A stretch of 54,148 nucleotides of DNA, from positions 1 to 54,148 of the forward strand of contig CAMWXE010000032.1 of assembly GCA_947178145.1 (NCBI GenBank). The letters run 5' to 3'. Below, one piece after another: positions 9,479 through 18,771 of this stretch. Every line of letters starts with the position of its first letter. Within the stretch, counting starts at the first letter, position 1. The position numbers and the translations under genes are program-made. A model generated the notes under the pieces. The model was given only the letters and a program-made list of their open reading frames with translations, was not told the DNA's origin and made no database searches. Source of the DNA: an uncultured Lachnospiraceae bacterium (GTDB lineage: Bacteria; Bacillota; Clostridia; Lachnospirales; Lachnospiraceae).

Positions 9479-9767
9479 TTACCTTATAATTTCAAAAAGC
9501 AAGCTGCTCCTGCCACCATTCTCGCGCCATCGCTGTTTCTTGCTAATAAATCCCTTTTCCTCCAGATCATGGATTGCTCTCTTGACCGTGCTGACAGAGA
9601 GGTGTAACTCCCTTGCAATGGTACCGATTGCAAAAGAATGCCAACATTCTTTGGTAGCAGGTTCCCTCTTTGTCTGCACGGTCTTGCAGATATAAATAAA
9701 CAGCTATGGCTCTGTGTGGCAGGTCAGCCTCGTAAATTCTTCTGTCATATGCCATGCTTAACCCCAT
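9479..9767 (-). pseudogene. ICE helix-turn-helix protein, frameshifted
   Basis: Two frames together give one winged-helix protein of the type found beside VirD4 in clostridial ICEs. The first half (from 9767) reads MGLSMAYDRRIYEADLP... up to DKEGTC; the second half (ending at 9479) continues WHSFAIGTIARELHLS... through a typical HTH (TIARELHLSVSTVKRAIHDLE) to SSLLFEII. The halves are out of register by one base. Removing 13 nt (9644-9656) restores a continuous protein of about 90 aa; that 13-mer completes an 8-bp inverted repeat with the sequence beside it. It is probably an inactive DNA-binding regulator or replication-linked protein. Confidence 0.7.
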
Positions 9768-9848
9768 TTCTCATTTTATTTCTTTATTCTAATCCTCCGT
9801 CCGTAATGTCTGACGGGCTTTTGCCACTGTTTCATTTTTCTGTGTCTG

Positions 9849-11585
9849 CTACATCCCTCCATTTCTGTTTATAGTGTTCTGCTCTGTATGGTCTGACTCT
9901 TCCTCCATACAGCACATATATCTGCGAATAATCTCTTCCTCTATCTCCTGCTTGTCCGCATACGCCACCTTCCGCGCAGACTTTTCCTCAATCTCATACG
10001 GTTCCTCAAAGGTGATTCCCCATCTCAGGAACAGCTTCAGCTTTGTCTTCATGGGGTGGCAGCCTGTCTTGGACACGATAAAATTTCCTTTAGGGAGTGA
10101 CTTTAGTTCGTCTGGTGTCATCAGTGGTCTCTGCATCATCTGTAGTGACTGGCTTGGATCATTCTTTCCCCGACTGATGGAACCAGACAGCACAGTTCTG
10201 TTACCAAGGCTTTTTGACAACACTTCTGCTGATTCCGAGTTTGGTGCAAAGCCGCCAAAGATGGTATCCTGACAGTTATCGATGATGATCTCTGCGCCTT
10301 CTTTTCCATAATTCTTATTCAACTGTGCAAAGGACTGTATCATCGGCACAATGCTCACCTTTCTGGAGCGCGAAGCCGAGAACATCATTTCCGCACTTTC
10401 AATCTTGGGAATTGTGCCAACCTCGTCCCAGTAAAAAACTACCCTGTTATCCAGCTTCCCGCCGTTCTCATCTGCCACCATCAATATCTCCCTGTAAAGC
10501 TGTTGTAAAATCAGGGAGATAATAAAGTATTTTGTGTTGTCTTCCTCCGGCATTACAAGGAACACTGCCGTCTTTCTCCGGCAGAACTGTTCTGCATCGA
10601 TAGCAGTATTAAAGCAGAGAATCTGTTCCAGCTCTGAATCAAGAAAAGAATTCAGTCGTGAAAGTGCAGTTGATAAAACTGACTGCATGGACTGCTCTGC
10701 TGTATTGAGAGCCGCCCCCGCAAACCATTTTGCCTTATGGGTATCCGGCAGCTTCGCCATAAGCAGCTGGAACTGGTTTTTTCCCTTCACTTTTGATGGT
10801 GCCAGCAGGTCCTGTATCAGTTTGAACACGCTGATGATGTGGCGCTTTTCATTTGGGCAAAATTCCGCAATCAGCAGAATGGCAGCAGTCAGTACACCCT
10901 CCGCCGCATCATAGAAAAATGCATTCTGCCCGTAACTGGAACTATCTGCTCCTCCTGATGAGATAATGGTCTTTGCTGTGATCTTGGCATATTTTTCTGC
11001 CTTTGCCTTGGCGCTGAGATTGTCGCTGTCCGCAAGATACTCATCCATGTTTTTGTTGACCAGATGGAGCATGTTGTCTCCGTCGCTTCTGGTCGGGTTA
11101 CGCAGATCAATCACTGCTGTCTCATAGCCGTAATACTTTTTTGCTATACCAGCGTAGTTGCGGTAAAGATCACCCTTTGTGTCTGTGGTCAGAAAACTCA
11201 TGCCACAGGCACAGGCATATTCAATGTTTGGATAAAGGAAATGTGCGGTCTTGCCTACACCCGCCGCACCAATCATCAGGCAGTGGACATCACCAGTATC
11301 AACAAGGGCGTAGATCTTTCCTGCTTTTTCAAGACTGCCAAGCACAAGTCCCTGCGCTATTGGCAGGTTTGCACCACTTCTCCATTTTTCTGGTTCATAC
11401 AATACCTCCACATAGGTTTCTTCTATCTCCTTTTTACTGGCAAACCGCGCCGTCCCATGCTGTCCGTCCCCCACTGTCTTACTCTTAATGCCGTTTAAGG
11501 TGTAATAGTGTGACAGCAGCGAGATTCCCCCTATGACCGCAAACATAAAAACACCTGATCCGATCAGCATAATTACTGGCTGCAT
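9849..11585 (-). CDS. VirD4/TraG-type conjugative coupling ATPase
   Basis: A 578-aa type IV coupling protein. One or two N-terminal helices (5-27) are followed by the ATPase domain with Walker A GAAGVGKT (106-113) and Walker B VVFYWDEVGTIPK (about 395-407). The conserved HGTARFAS before the motor domain and the FGGFAPNSESAEVLSKSLG stretch are typical of TraG proteins of Gram-positive ICEs. It links the relaxase-DNA complex to the secretion channel. The start at 11585 (GAGGGGG upstream) overlaps the end of the primase gene, so the two are translationally coupled. The gene is full length and appears intact. Confidence 0.93.
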   Translation of the reverse strand: MQPVIMLIGSGVFMFAVIGGISLLSHYYTLNGIKSKTVGDGQHGTARFASKKEIEETYVEVLYEPEKWRSGANLPIAQGLVLGSLEKAGKIYALVDTGDVHCLMIGAAGVGKTAHFLYPNIEYACACGMSFLTTDTKGDLYRNYAGIAKKYYGYETAVIDLRNPTRSDGDNMLHLVNKNMDEYLADSDNLSAKAKAEKYAKITAKTIISSGGADSSSYGQNAFFYDAAEGVLTAAILLIAEFCPNEKRHIISVFKLIQDLLAPSKVKGKNQFQLLMAKLPDTHKAKWFAGAALNTAEQSMQSVLSTALSRLNSFLDSELEQILCFNTAIDAEQFCRRKTAVFLVMPEEDNTKYFIISLILQQLYREILMVADENGGKLDNRVVFYWDEVGTIPKIESAEMMFSASRSRKVSIVPMIQSFAQLNKNYGKEGAEIIIDNCQDTIFGGFAPNSESAEVLSKSLGNRTVLSGSISRGKNDPSQSLQMMQRPLMTPDELKSLPKGNFIVSKTGCHPMKTKLKLFLRWGITFEEPYEIEEKSARKVAYADKQEIEEEIIRRYMCCMEEESDHTEQNTINRNGGM

Positions 11586-13276
11586 AACTGTATCCCCCTC
11601 TCTTTCTGTACTGGTTCCTCTGTTTCCTGCATTTCATCTGCCTGAACTTTATTGTTCCCGACTGTTACGACTGGCTCCCGATAATCCAGGGCAACAAAAA
11701 TATGAGCGCTGATACACTCTATCGTCAGGCTCATACATTTCTTTACCAACAGCTCTTTATTTTCTTTCTGGTTTAAATCCTTTGTGTCAAATACCTCCAT
11801 TGTCTCCACAAAGGCTTTCTGCATATTCCGGATGCGGGTATTGAAATTGCCTTTGTCTTTGTGGGGCTGGTAGCGTTTCTGCAGATTGTCCAGAATCCGG
11901 ACAGCATCCACCTCTTTCCCAAGTGCCCTGCCTTCCTTTTCCATACATTTTACCAGCACACCCGAAAGAATCATCCCAGCCTCATCAAATGCCTCCTCCA
12001 GATTCTCTTTCGTCCGACCTCCTTTCAGGGCATTATAAATCTCCTGATAATAATGGCAGATATATTCCTTAGTGGCATATTTTATATTCATGCTCTCCAC
12101 CACCTGTTTCAATACGGATATCCATGTGCTGCATTCCATAATTTTCGGATGTTTTTGTGCAGGTACTGCTTCCTCTCCGTTCAGATTTTTCAGCTCTTCA
12201 TTCCAGTCTTTATATGCAGGTTTTAATGACTGGATCTTTTTGTAACCATTGCCCGCCAGAATTTCCGCAAGCCTTCCGCAAGCTTCAATACCTGCCGGAT
12301 CATGGTCAAGGCACAGGATAATGGTATCCAGATTCTGATAATCTTTTAGCATCTGCAGCATGGCATGTTCCGCAACGCCACTTAAGGCAATGTAACTATT
12401 CTCCTGCCAGTCCTTCGGATACAAGGTCAGGAATGATAAAAGATCAATCGGGGCCTCGAACACATACAGCCTGTTTCCTTTTCCCGCGTAACCAAAACCA
12501 TATGACGAATTGGATCCGTCCCCGTTCATGCGGAAATTCCTGCCGTCGGAACAGGTTCCCTTTATATGAACATGGCGGACATTCCCGCCCTTATCCAGTC
12601 CGGCAAATACAGCATTATGATGCTCTCTGGATTCATACAGCGTTCCCTGTCTGGCAAAGAAAGACAGGATTTCCCTGCTGATATGGCGTTTCTGCATAAG
12701 ATAGGCATATACACGCTTCATGGTATCATTTTTTTCAGGCGGTACAAGAATTTTTCTTTCCTTTTCCGATACTGGTTTCTCATCTCCGTCAGACATATCT
12801 TTATCTCTTGGCTTTATTTCGGTACCTGCTATCAGATTCTGTTGTTTCTCTTGCTGCAGTATTTCTGCATCTGACTTTGAGAGCTCCGCTCCCTGCACAG
12901 TTCCTGCATCTGCCACAGCCATCTGCTCTTTTCCTGCCCGTTCCTGACGTTTTCTGCCTTTTGATGCAGAATTCCTGTTCAACCCCTGTGTACTTCCATG
13001 AATGACCTGTCCTGTCTCTCCATCCAGCAGATACGTGACTGCCTCCGGATATGTCATTCCGAAAAATTCCTGCATGAAATCAATAGCATGGCTCCCTGCC
13101 TGCTTGCTGTGCCGGTACCAGCTGTTTCCCCTGAATGTCACGCTCCTATGACGCTTCCAGCGCCACTCATTGCCGGAACGTTCCACTTCCTCATGTTCCC
13201 TCTGCAGAATATCCGCAATAGAAACAGCATTGGCACGCTCCTTCTGTTCCTCTGTAAAATATATAAATTCTCCCAA
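11573..13276 (-). CDS. DUF3991/TOPRIM primase-like protein
   Basis: A 567-aa protein. Its N-terminus has the DUF3991-like zinc-less primase region (RHRSVTFRGNSWYRHSKQAGSH near 43-64), and the TOPRIM fold follows with the conserved Glu in YVFEAPIDLLSFL and the DxD motif in ILCLDHDPAG. Such proteins in ICEs are thought to prime complementary-strand synthesis after transfer. The C-terminal ~200 residues are helical and unassigned. The start is TTG with AAGGAGG six bases upstream. It lies between the relaxase and VirD4 genes, as is usual for this ICE group. Confidence 0.85.
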   Translation of the reverse strand: MGEFIYFTEEQKERANAVSIADILQREHEEVERSGNEWRWKRHRSVTFRGNSWYRHSKQAGSHAIDFMQEFFGMTYPEAVTYLLDGETGQVIHGSTQGLNRNSASKGRKRQERAGKEQMAVADAGTVQGAELSKSDAEILQQEKQQNLIAGTEIKPRDKDMSDGDEKPVSEKERKILVPPEKNDTMKRVYAYLMQKRHISREILSFFARQGTLYESREHHNAVFAGLDKGGNVRHVHIKGTCSDGRNFRMNGDGSNSSYGFGYAGKGNRLYVFEAPIDLLSFLTLYPKDWQENSYIALSGVAEHAMLQMLKDYQNLDTIILCLDHDPAGIEACGRLAEILAGNGYKKIQSLKPAYKDWNEELKNLNGEEAVPAQKHPKIMECSTWISVLKQVVESMNIKYATKEYICHYYQEIYNALKGGRTKENLEEAFDEAGMILSGVLVKCMEKEGRALGKEVDAVRILDNLQKRYQPHKDKGNFNTRIRNMQKAFVETMEVFDTKDLNQKENKELLVKKCMSLTIECISAHIFVALDYREPVVTVGNNKVQADEMQETEEPVQKERGIQLCSQ

Positions 13277-13368
13277 TCCGTTCCTCCTTCATCTTGGTTC
13301 TTTATTTCCTGTTAAATTGTCTCAATGGAAATTTAATACGCTTTAGCAGAGATAACTATCTGTCAGAT

Positions 13369-16251
13369 TTATTGTATCTGCATCATCACCCTGTCATCCT
13401 CCGCATGTCCCTGCACAACTTTCTTCTCTTTCATCCTTCTTGCAAGCTTACGGTCAATGCCTGCCATGTTTTCTCCCCCTTTTCTGCCGGATATATCCTC
13501 TTCAATGATATTTCCGATATGATGCATAAGTCTTGACGCCATAAGAAACAGATCCGGATGCGGCATATCATTCCAGTGCTGCAGAAAATAAGCTGCATAC
13601 ACATTTCCCTGTTCTGCTGCGGACATGAAATATTTATATGCCTTTTCTTTATCCTGTTCCACGTCTTTCCCAATGAGATATAACTTTCCAAGGGCATACT
13701 GCGCGTACTGGTTCCCTGCACAGGCAGACGCTTCCAGATATTGAATGGCAGGCGCTGCGTTCTTTGGTACTTCAACTCCTGACAGATATAATTTCCCTAA
13801 CCGGTAAGCCGCAAACTCATTCTTCTGGTCTGCCGCAAGTGTCAGATAACAGACTGCTTTTGGAATATCCTTATGCTCCTCTGTCAGATACCATACACCA
13901 AGCCTGTATTGTGCATGGACATTTCCCGCATCCGCTGCCCTGTGAAGATGAAAAAATACTTTATCCATCTCTCTTGCGATCAACACCCCATCACCATACA
14001 GTTTTCCGAGTGCATAATCCGCAAACAGATTTCCCTGTGCTGCCGCCTCCCTAAGCCATGCCAGTGCCTTCCTGATCTTATTATAATCAGGTGTACTATC
14101 CGGCTCCCTCTGCCGCCTTTCTGTCTCCTGCCTGATATACAGCTTTGCCAGCCGGTAAGCTGCATGGGTGTTCCCATAATCTGCAGACTGTAACAGATAT
14201 TTTTCCGCCTGCGCTTCATTCACTTCTGTTCCGATGCCATGCAGATACATACTGCCAATGCGGTACCATAGTGTATCATCACAGGATTTCTTTTCCAGCT
14301 TTAAAAATCCCAAAAATGCAGCGTGGTAAAAGTTTTTAGCTAACATGATATTTTTCTCTGTTCCTTTCCCGGTCTCATACATTTTCCCTAGTTCATATGC
14401 TGCATAGGGATTATCCTGTTTATGGGAGCGTAGAAAAAGCTGATAGGCTTTCGGCTCATCCTGTACCACGCCTTTTCCATGCAGGCAGAGCATTCCGAGA
14501 GAATATAAAGCATTTTTATGTTCTTTTTCTGATGCCAATGAAAACCATTCTGCAGCTTCCGTCAGATTTTCATTTGTCCCAAGACCATACTGATACATTT
14601 TTCCTATACGGTATTCCAGACAGGCATTTCCTTTTCTTTCCGCTGACAGAAGCATCGCAGACAGCGCCCTGCTGTACCACTCCGCTGCTTTCTCCTGGTT
14701 GGGCTCCACGAAGATACCCTGTGCATAAATCTTTCCCATATCATACATGGCGTAAGCATTTCCCCTTTCGGCCTCCTCCTTCATGACCTCGTATGCCGCT
14801 TCTAGATCCGGCTCTGCTTCCACTGTGCCATACAGATAGCCTCTTGCTTCTTTATAGATATCCGTCCATTCAGCATAGTATCCTGATTCATTTTTCTCAC
14901 CGGAATCTGTATTTCTGCTGTCCTGTATGTCTTCATCATTTTCTGCTCCTGCCTCCCTCATCTCTGACAGGTCTTCATCTGAATATTCTGCAGATATATG
15001 ATCAGCATATATCTCTGGAATGCCACTTCTACTCTCATCATTTTCTACTTCTGTCTCCTGCAGTTCTGCCAGCCATCCCCTTTCCTCACATCGTTCTTCC
15101 AATTCTGACAGACCTTCCTCCTCTGAATATAAGTAACCCTCACCAAACCGTACTGCCTCCCGTATCACCATATTCTTAATACTTTTTAATTCCTTCTGTG
15201 ACGACAGTAGCGGCGGCTCTGGCAGTGTATCTTTATAGTAACGCAGTATCTCATTTTTGCTTTCCAGCCACGCACGGTAACAGACCGCAACAGGTTTTTC
15301 CTTTGCCAGCTCATCTACAATACTGTTCACAATCGCTTTGACATAGGCTTTCAGATATCCATAGACCTTTTTTCCTCCTGTATTACCCAGGCGTTTTGAC
15401 AGTATCTGCATCTGTTCTGTAATTTTTATATTATGGCAGACGCCATGCTGCATCTGCTGCAACAGAAAAAGCAGGCTTTGACCTGCCTGCTCCTTTAACT
15501 GTTCCCTCTGTTCTGTTTTTCTCTCATAGATACTCATAAACTCCTGTCTGAAAATATCATGCGCATATGCTGACCGCATGGCATCAATTCCCTTTTTCGT
15601 CAGATATCCTTCTGACGGATTTGATGAATACACCACCAGATGCACATGGGGATGGTGGGATTCATTATGGAATGCCGCATACCATTTCAGGTTCCTGCTG
15701 TCAATCCTGTAATTCTCACACAGAAGATCTACCCTGCTCCTTAATAATGCCTGCCACTGAGCAGCACTGTTATAGCCAAGCCTTTCCGCATCTTCCCGCC
15801 GTAGACTGAGCACATTGGTCCACACAACACCTGTATGGTTCGCCACGTCTTCTGCCACACGGGACAAAATAATGGATTCCCCCTCATTGGAAAACAGGCC
15901 ATGCGTGCCTGTCTTTTCTACGCCTGGCCTGTTTGCTAAATAATCCATGTAATTTTTCTTTTTGGCTATGATGTCAAGGTTATTTTCCAGTGCCTGTGTG
16001 ATAAACTCGGAAGCGTTCTCCCTTGTTGGTCTCTGGAGATAATCATAGTATTCATGCATCTTTTTTGTATCCGGAATCCTTTTTAAGATATCCTGTATCA
16101 GTTCTTTCTGACCTGCTGTTGATGGCAGGTGGGCGGTTGTGTTGTCCGATTTTTCCACGCCATCACGGGTGCCGATATATGTTACATAGTTTTCAAGATG
16201 TGACGGCGGGGCATTCTTTAAATAATTACAGCGTAAGATTAGTTTAGGCAA
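13369..16251 (-). CDS. MobP-type relaxase with C-terminal Sel1 repeats
   Basis: A 960-aa protein. The N-terminal ~250 residues are a relaxase domain: the metal-binding cluster HESHHPHVHLVVYS carries His199, His200, His202 and His204, and Tyr residues near the N-terminus (Tyr22, Tyr25) are candidate nucleophiles. After a Glu-rich linker (about 380-470) come about ten Sel1/TPR-like repeats (roughly 495-905) of the form AxYxLGKxYxxGxxxxxxxxKAxxYxxxAA. The relaxase should nick the ICE at oriT and lead the strand; the repeats probably bind a partner. The start is TTG with GGAGGGG four bases upstream. It resembles the MobP3 group, but assignment to that subgroup is from memory of the family. Confidence 0.88.
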   Translation of the reverse strand: MPKLILRCNYLKNAPPSHLENYVTYIGTRDGVEKSDNTTAHLPSTAGQKELIQDILKRIPDTKKMHEYYDYLQRPTRENASEFITQALENNLDIIAKKKNYMDYLANRPGVEKTGTHGLFSNEGESIILSRVAEDVANHTGVVWTNVLSLRREDAERLGYNSAAQWQALLRSRVDLLCENYRIDSRNLKWYAAFHNESHHPHVHLVVYSSNPSEGYLTKKGIDAMRSAYAHDIFRQEFMSIYERKTEQREQLKEQAGQSLLFLLQQMQHGVCHNIKITEQMQILSKRLGNTGGKKVYGYLKAYVKAIVNSIVDELAKEKPVAVCYRAWLESKNEILRYYKDTLPEPPLLSSQKELKSIKNMVIREAVRFGEGYLYSEEEGLSELEERCEERGWLAELQETEVENDESRSGIPEIYADHISAEYSDEDLSEMREAGAENDEDIQDSRNTDSGEKNESGYYAEWTDIYKEARGYLYGTVEAEPDLEAAYEVMKEEAERGNAYAMYDMGKIYAQGIFVEPNQEKAAEWYSRALSAMLLSAERKGNACLEYRIGKMYQYGLGTNENLTEAAEWFSLASEKEHKNALYSLGMLCLHGKGVVQDEPKAYQLFLRSHKQDNPYAAYELGKMYETGKGTEKNIMLAKNFYHAAFLGFLKLEKKSCDDTLWYRIGSMYLHGIGTEVNEAQAEKYLLQSADYGNTHAAYRLAKLYIRQETERRQREPDSTPDYNKIRKALAWLREAAAQGNLFADYALGKLYGDGVLIAREMDKVFFHLHRAADAGNVHAQYRLGVWYLTEEHKDIPKAVCYLTLAADQKNEFAAYRLGKLYLSGVEVPKNAAPAIQYLEASACAGNQYAQYALGKLYLIGKDVEQDKEKAYKYFMSAAEQGNVYAAYFLQHWNDMPHPDLFLMASRLMHHIGNIIEEDISGRKGGENMAGIDRKLARRMKEKKVVQGHAEDDRVMMQIQ

Positions 16252-16397
16252 GCAACCCCTCCCTTCATTTTACTTTTTGACCTCCTCAATACTTTTTCAT
16301 TCAGATACTTCTCTTCATTCTCCATAAAAGTATCACTCCGCATATATTGCTTTCAATCTGTTTCGTCAGGAATTTTGTTCTCAATACAAAAATGGAA

Positions 16398-16997
16398 TCA
16401 GTCCGGCTGCTGTCCGTCATGCGCTTTCCACTGGCAGTCCATGATCTGCATATTTGAGAATACAGCTTTAAAAGAAGATTCTTCTGGAGAACACGCATAA
16501 ACTCCAAACTGTATCCTGCCTCTTCCCTTGTTCATATGGCAGATCCGCATCTGATTGAATGTAATTCCATCGGTTGAACATTCGATATAATAATCGTCCT
16601 CCCTCGGGCTGAACCGGTACCACATTGATTTTGCGGAAGCATCTATAACCGTTGTCGCCCAGTCCGAATATCCATCATTGGTCACGACACTTCCCATATG
16701 CTGGTATTTGTCATTTTCATATTCAACAGAACTTTTTAACCAGTTCTCACTATCCAGATACATGACAATGCCGCACTGGTCAAACCTGTGGTGGCTTTCA
16801 GCAAATTCCGTCCTGACAACAAAACTGAAATATTCTTCCTCTGTTTCCATCTGCAGCACAGGGGCATTATCGTTTTGAAAATGGTAATATGTTCTCTGCC
16901 ATAAATCTGTATGTGGACTGGTGGTTATTTCAATTCTGTCATTTTCTATTTTGTATTCCTGTGGCTCCCTTGTCCATTTGAAATCTTTCAAATCCAT
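16398..16997 (-). CDS. DUF1349 concanavalin-like fold protein (ICE cargo)
   Basis: A 199-aa protein starting at 16997 (GGGAGG upstream); the longer frame to 17072 has no ribosome site. It shows the DUF1349 pattern: WTREPQEY near the start, DQCGIVMYLDSENWLKSSVEYE in the middle, and IQFGVYACSP...FSNMQI at the end. The fold is a lectin-like beta sandwich related to regulators or hydrolases acting on sugars. It has no signal peptide. It sits inside the mobilisation block between the relaxosome accessory genes and the relaxase, with its own strong promoter, so it is probably unrelated cargo. Confidence 0.85.
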   Translation of the reverse strand: MDLKDFKWTREPQEYKIENDRIEITTSPHTDLWQRTYYHFQNDNAPVLQMETEEEYFSFVVRTEFAESHHRFDQCGIVMYLDSENWLKSSVEYENDKYQHMGSVVTNDGYSDWATTVIDASAKSMWYRFSPREDDYYIECSTDGITFNQMRICHMNKGRGRIQFGVYACSPEESSFKAVFSNMQIMDCQWKAHDGQQPD

Positions 16998-17045
16998 AAA
17001 TGACTTCCTCCCAAATAAGATTTTATTTCTGTCAGCGACATTAAG

Positions 17046-17074
17046 ATTATAGCATATACGCAACTGGTTCACAA
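17046..17074 (-). promoter_or_regulatory. Strong promoter for the DUF1349 gene
   Basis: Minus-strand TTGTGA (17069-17074), a 17-nt spacer and a perfect TATAAT (17046-17051) lie about 50 nt before the DUF1349 start. It is one of the best promoter matches in the ICE. Confidence 0.65.
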
Positions 17075-17089
17075 TGGAATAACTTTTCT

Positions 17090-17503
17090 TTATACTTTTG
17101 GGTTTTGATATTCATATGCATCCTCAAATGCAACAGTCCCGTTAATCCTTTTGACTTCCTCCGCACACTTTGCCTGCAACTTTCGTAGGGTTTCTTCATC
17201 TACTTCATGGCCATACGCCGTCACATGGGACAGTTTGGAAACCTCAACCGCCATCTTGTACATCGCACGGGCCATGCGGTTCTCACTGTCTTTTACGGTT
17301 GCATGCACAACGGACGAAATGACAGACAGCATATAGTTCTCAATCTTTTCCGAGGTCAGATACCCAATATAAAACTTCAGTGCCTGATTCAGAAATTCAT
17401 TTCTTGACCTGACATCTGCCTGTTGGAGAAGACTGTCAGCCCGTTTCAGTAAATCTTCCTCAATATAAAAAGCTTTTCTGACTCTTCCCTTTTCTTCACT
17501 CAT
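17090..17503 (-). CDS. Ribbon-helix-helix relaxosome accessory protein
   Basis: A 137-aa protein with an N-terminal ribbon-helix-helix segment (GRVRKAFYIEEDLLKRAD then SRNEFLNQALKFYIGYL, residues about 6-50). A helical C-terminal region follows. Such CopG/MobC-like proteins bind oriT and help the relaxase. Its start at 17503 overlaps the end of the 188-aa gene upstream (stop at 17496), so the two are coupled. The position beside the relaxase supports the role. Confidence 0.7.
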   Translation of the reverse strand: MSEEKGRVRKAFYIEEDLLKRADSLLQQADVRSRNEFLNQALKFYIGYLTSEKIENYMLSVISSVVHATVKDSENRMARAMYKMAVEVSKLSHVTAYGHEVDEETLRKLQAKCAEEVKRINGTVAFEDAYEYQNPKV

Positions 17504-18062
17504 AGTATCCCCACGTCATCTGCTGGTCCTGCACTTGTCCCTGTTCTGTTATTGCCTGCCTGATCAGCTCCCTGAAGATCATTTCATTTGTTTCATCAAA
17601 AGCAGCGCTGCTCTCTCCCATCTGTCTGACCAGTGATTCATTCCTGAAATACCCACCGCTGTATTTATCTGTTGGTTCATAACAGGGGATTGTGATATCT
17701 GCCAGATCCGCAAGCTCTCCGAGCCGTTCATTAAAATGAAACGCCACTGTATACTGGTCGACATCCACTATGATAGAAAATGGTACTTCCTTTTCCAAAT
17801 CTTCTGCTATCTCTTTTGTGGTTTCCTGAAACAGCAGCTCATCCTTTAATGCTTCAGAGAAAAAATATGTACCTTTCATCTGTGCCAGCAGCGGTGCTGC
17901 ACAGATGTCCTGCTTCCCGGTTCTTGGTTTCCGCAGTGCATTTTTTAAGCCATTCAAATACTCTGCCGCCTCAAACGGATAACTAAACCCACCTGCATAC
18001 TTTGAATAAAAATAGAATTCTTTTCCATCCTCATGAATGCTATAAACTGCTCTTGTATCCAT
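17496..18062 (-). CDS. Conserved ICE protein of unknown function, 188 aa
   Basis: The gene begins at an ATG preceded by GAGGAGG. The product is soluble and acidic, with no membrane helix or recognisable catalytic motif. It contains a YSKYAGGFSYPFEAAEYLNGL segment near the start and a hydrophobic core VPFSIIVDVDQYTVAFHF. I recognise it only as a partner of the ribbon-helix-helix gene in this type of element. A mobilisation-related role is inferred from the four-codon-scale overlap with that gene. Confidence 0.6.
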   Translation of the reverse strand: MDTRAVYSIHEDGKEFYFYSKYAGGFSYPFEAAEYLNGLKNALRKPRTGKQDICAAPLLAQMKGTYFFSEALKDELLFQETTKEIAEDLEKEVPFSIIVDVDQYTVAFHFNERLGELADLADITIPCYEPTDKYSGGYFRNESLVRQMGESSAAFDETNEMIFRELIRQAITEQGQVQDQQMTWGYYE

Positions 18063-18089
18063 ATATCCTCCTCTTCTTCTATACTTTCG

Positions 18090-18266
18090 TTAGTTTCAAG
18101 CCTGCTAAGTCAGGTCAGTCTGCCATTATCCGAAGGATTTCGCTTTACACGCTCCAAATCGCCCCGGACAGAACAAAACTACTGCCAGCCGGTCATCTTA
18201 TCCACTTTTTTCAAACAAGGGCACACAACGCCACACGCGCAGTTACAGGGTAATTGATGCCGGTTA
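18090..18266. other. Candidate oriT region
   Basis: A roughly 180-nt non-coding segment immediately upstream of the two relaxosome genes. It holds an imperfect inverted repeat (CCGGTCATC near 18190 against GATGCCGG near 18256) flanking a CA-rich core with CACACAACGCCACACGCGC around 18220-18240. ICE origins of transfer usually lie next to relaxosome genes in just such non-coding, repeat-bearing DNA. I could not identify a nic site with certainty. Confidence 0.35.
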
Positions 18267-18389
18267 TCACCCCCAGAAAGTGATCAGTGTCATTCTGGAT
18301 ATGCATGCCATAAAATCATTGCGGATCTCTTTCTCATAAGGTGCCTTCACCGGCCCGTTCTTTAATACTCTGACTGACTGCTGCTCCAT
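18267..18389 (-). CDS. Possible 40-aa small protein
   Basis: ATG at 18389 with GGGGAG eight bases upstream opens a 40-codon frame ending TGA at 18267 (MEQQSVRVLKNGPVKAPYEK...). The N-terminal half is basic and well formed. Near the end, another frame stays open for about 28 further codons, so this may be the front of a longer frameshifted gene. I do not recognise it. Confidence 0.4.
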   Translation of the reverse strand: MEQQSVRVLKNGPVKAPYEKEIRNDFMACISRMTLITFWG

Positions 18390-18412
18390 ATATCTTTCTC
18401 CCCGTCCACATA

Positions 18413-18664
18413 TTATTCGTCCAATGCGGTCTGCTTATCTGCACTGTTCTTCGTGGAAGACCTGTTTGCCTTCTGGATGGCAGGCGGTACATTTTCCCTG
18501 CTTTCTATGTATTCCCTGACTGCCTGCGGCACATATTTCTCATACAGTTTTCCTAAAACTTCACTCAGCTCCGCCTCAAGATCAGCATCCTTTTTTTGCA
18601 TATACTGCCTGACTGCATTCAGTTTTTCCTCGTCATATTTGATTGTAATTGCTGCCTGTTTCAA
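18413..18664 (-). CDS. DUF6103 family protein
   Basis: An 83-aa protein with the DUF6103 pattern: an N-terminal beta strand (AAITIKYDEEKL), then ALxxYMxKKDADLEAELSEVLGKLYEKYVPQAVREYIESRE. The tail is polar. The start is TTG with TAGGAGG upstream. These small proteins recur in clostridial ICEs; they look like strand-helix DNA-binding or assembly factors, but the function is unknown. A second member is encoded at 19538-19930. Confidence 0.75.
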   Translation of the reverse strand: MKQAAITIKYDEEKLNAVRQYMQKKDADLEAELSEVLGKLYEKYVPQAVREYIESRENVPPAIQKANRSSTKNSADKQTALDE

Positions 18665-18771
18665 GTTCGTTTCCTCCTAAGTTTATGTTTTTATATAAAC
18701 CACTCCGCCGAAAACGGCAGAGAATTAGCTTTGTAACGGCGTTAATTATTACTCTATCAACTGCCACATAA

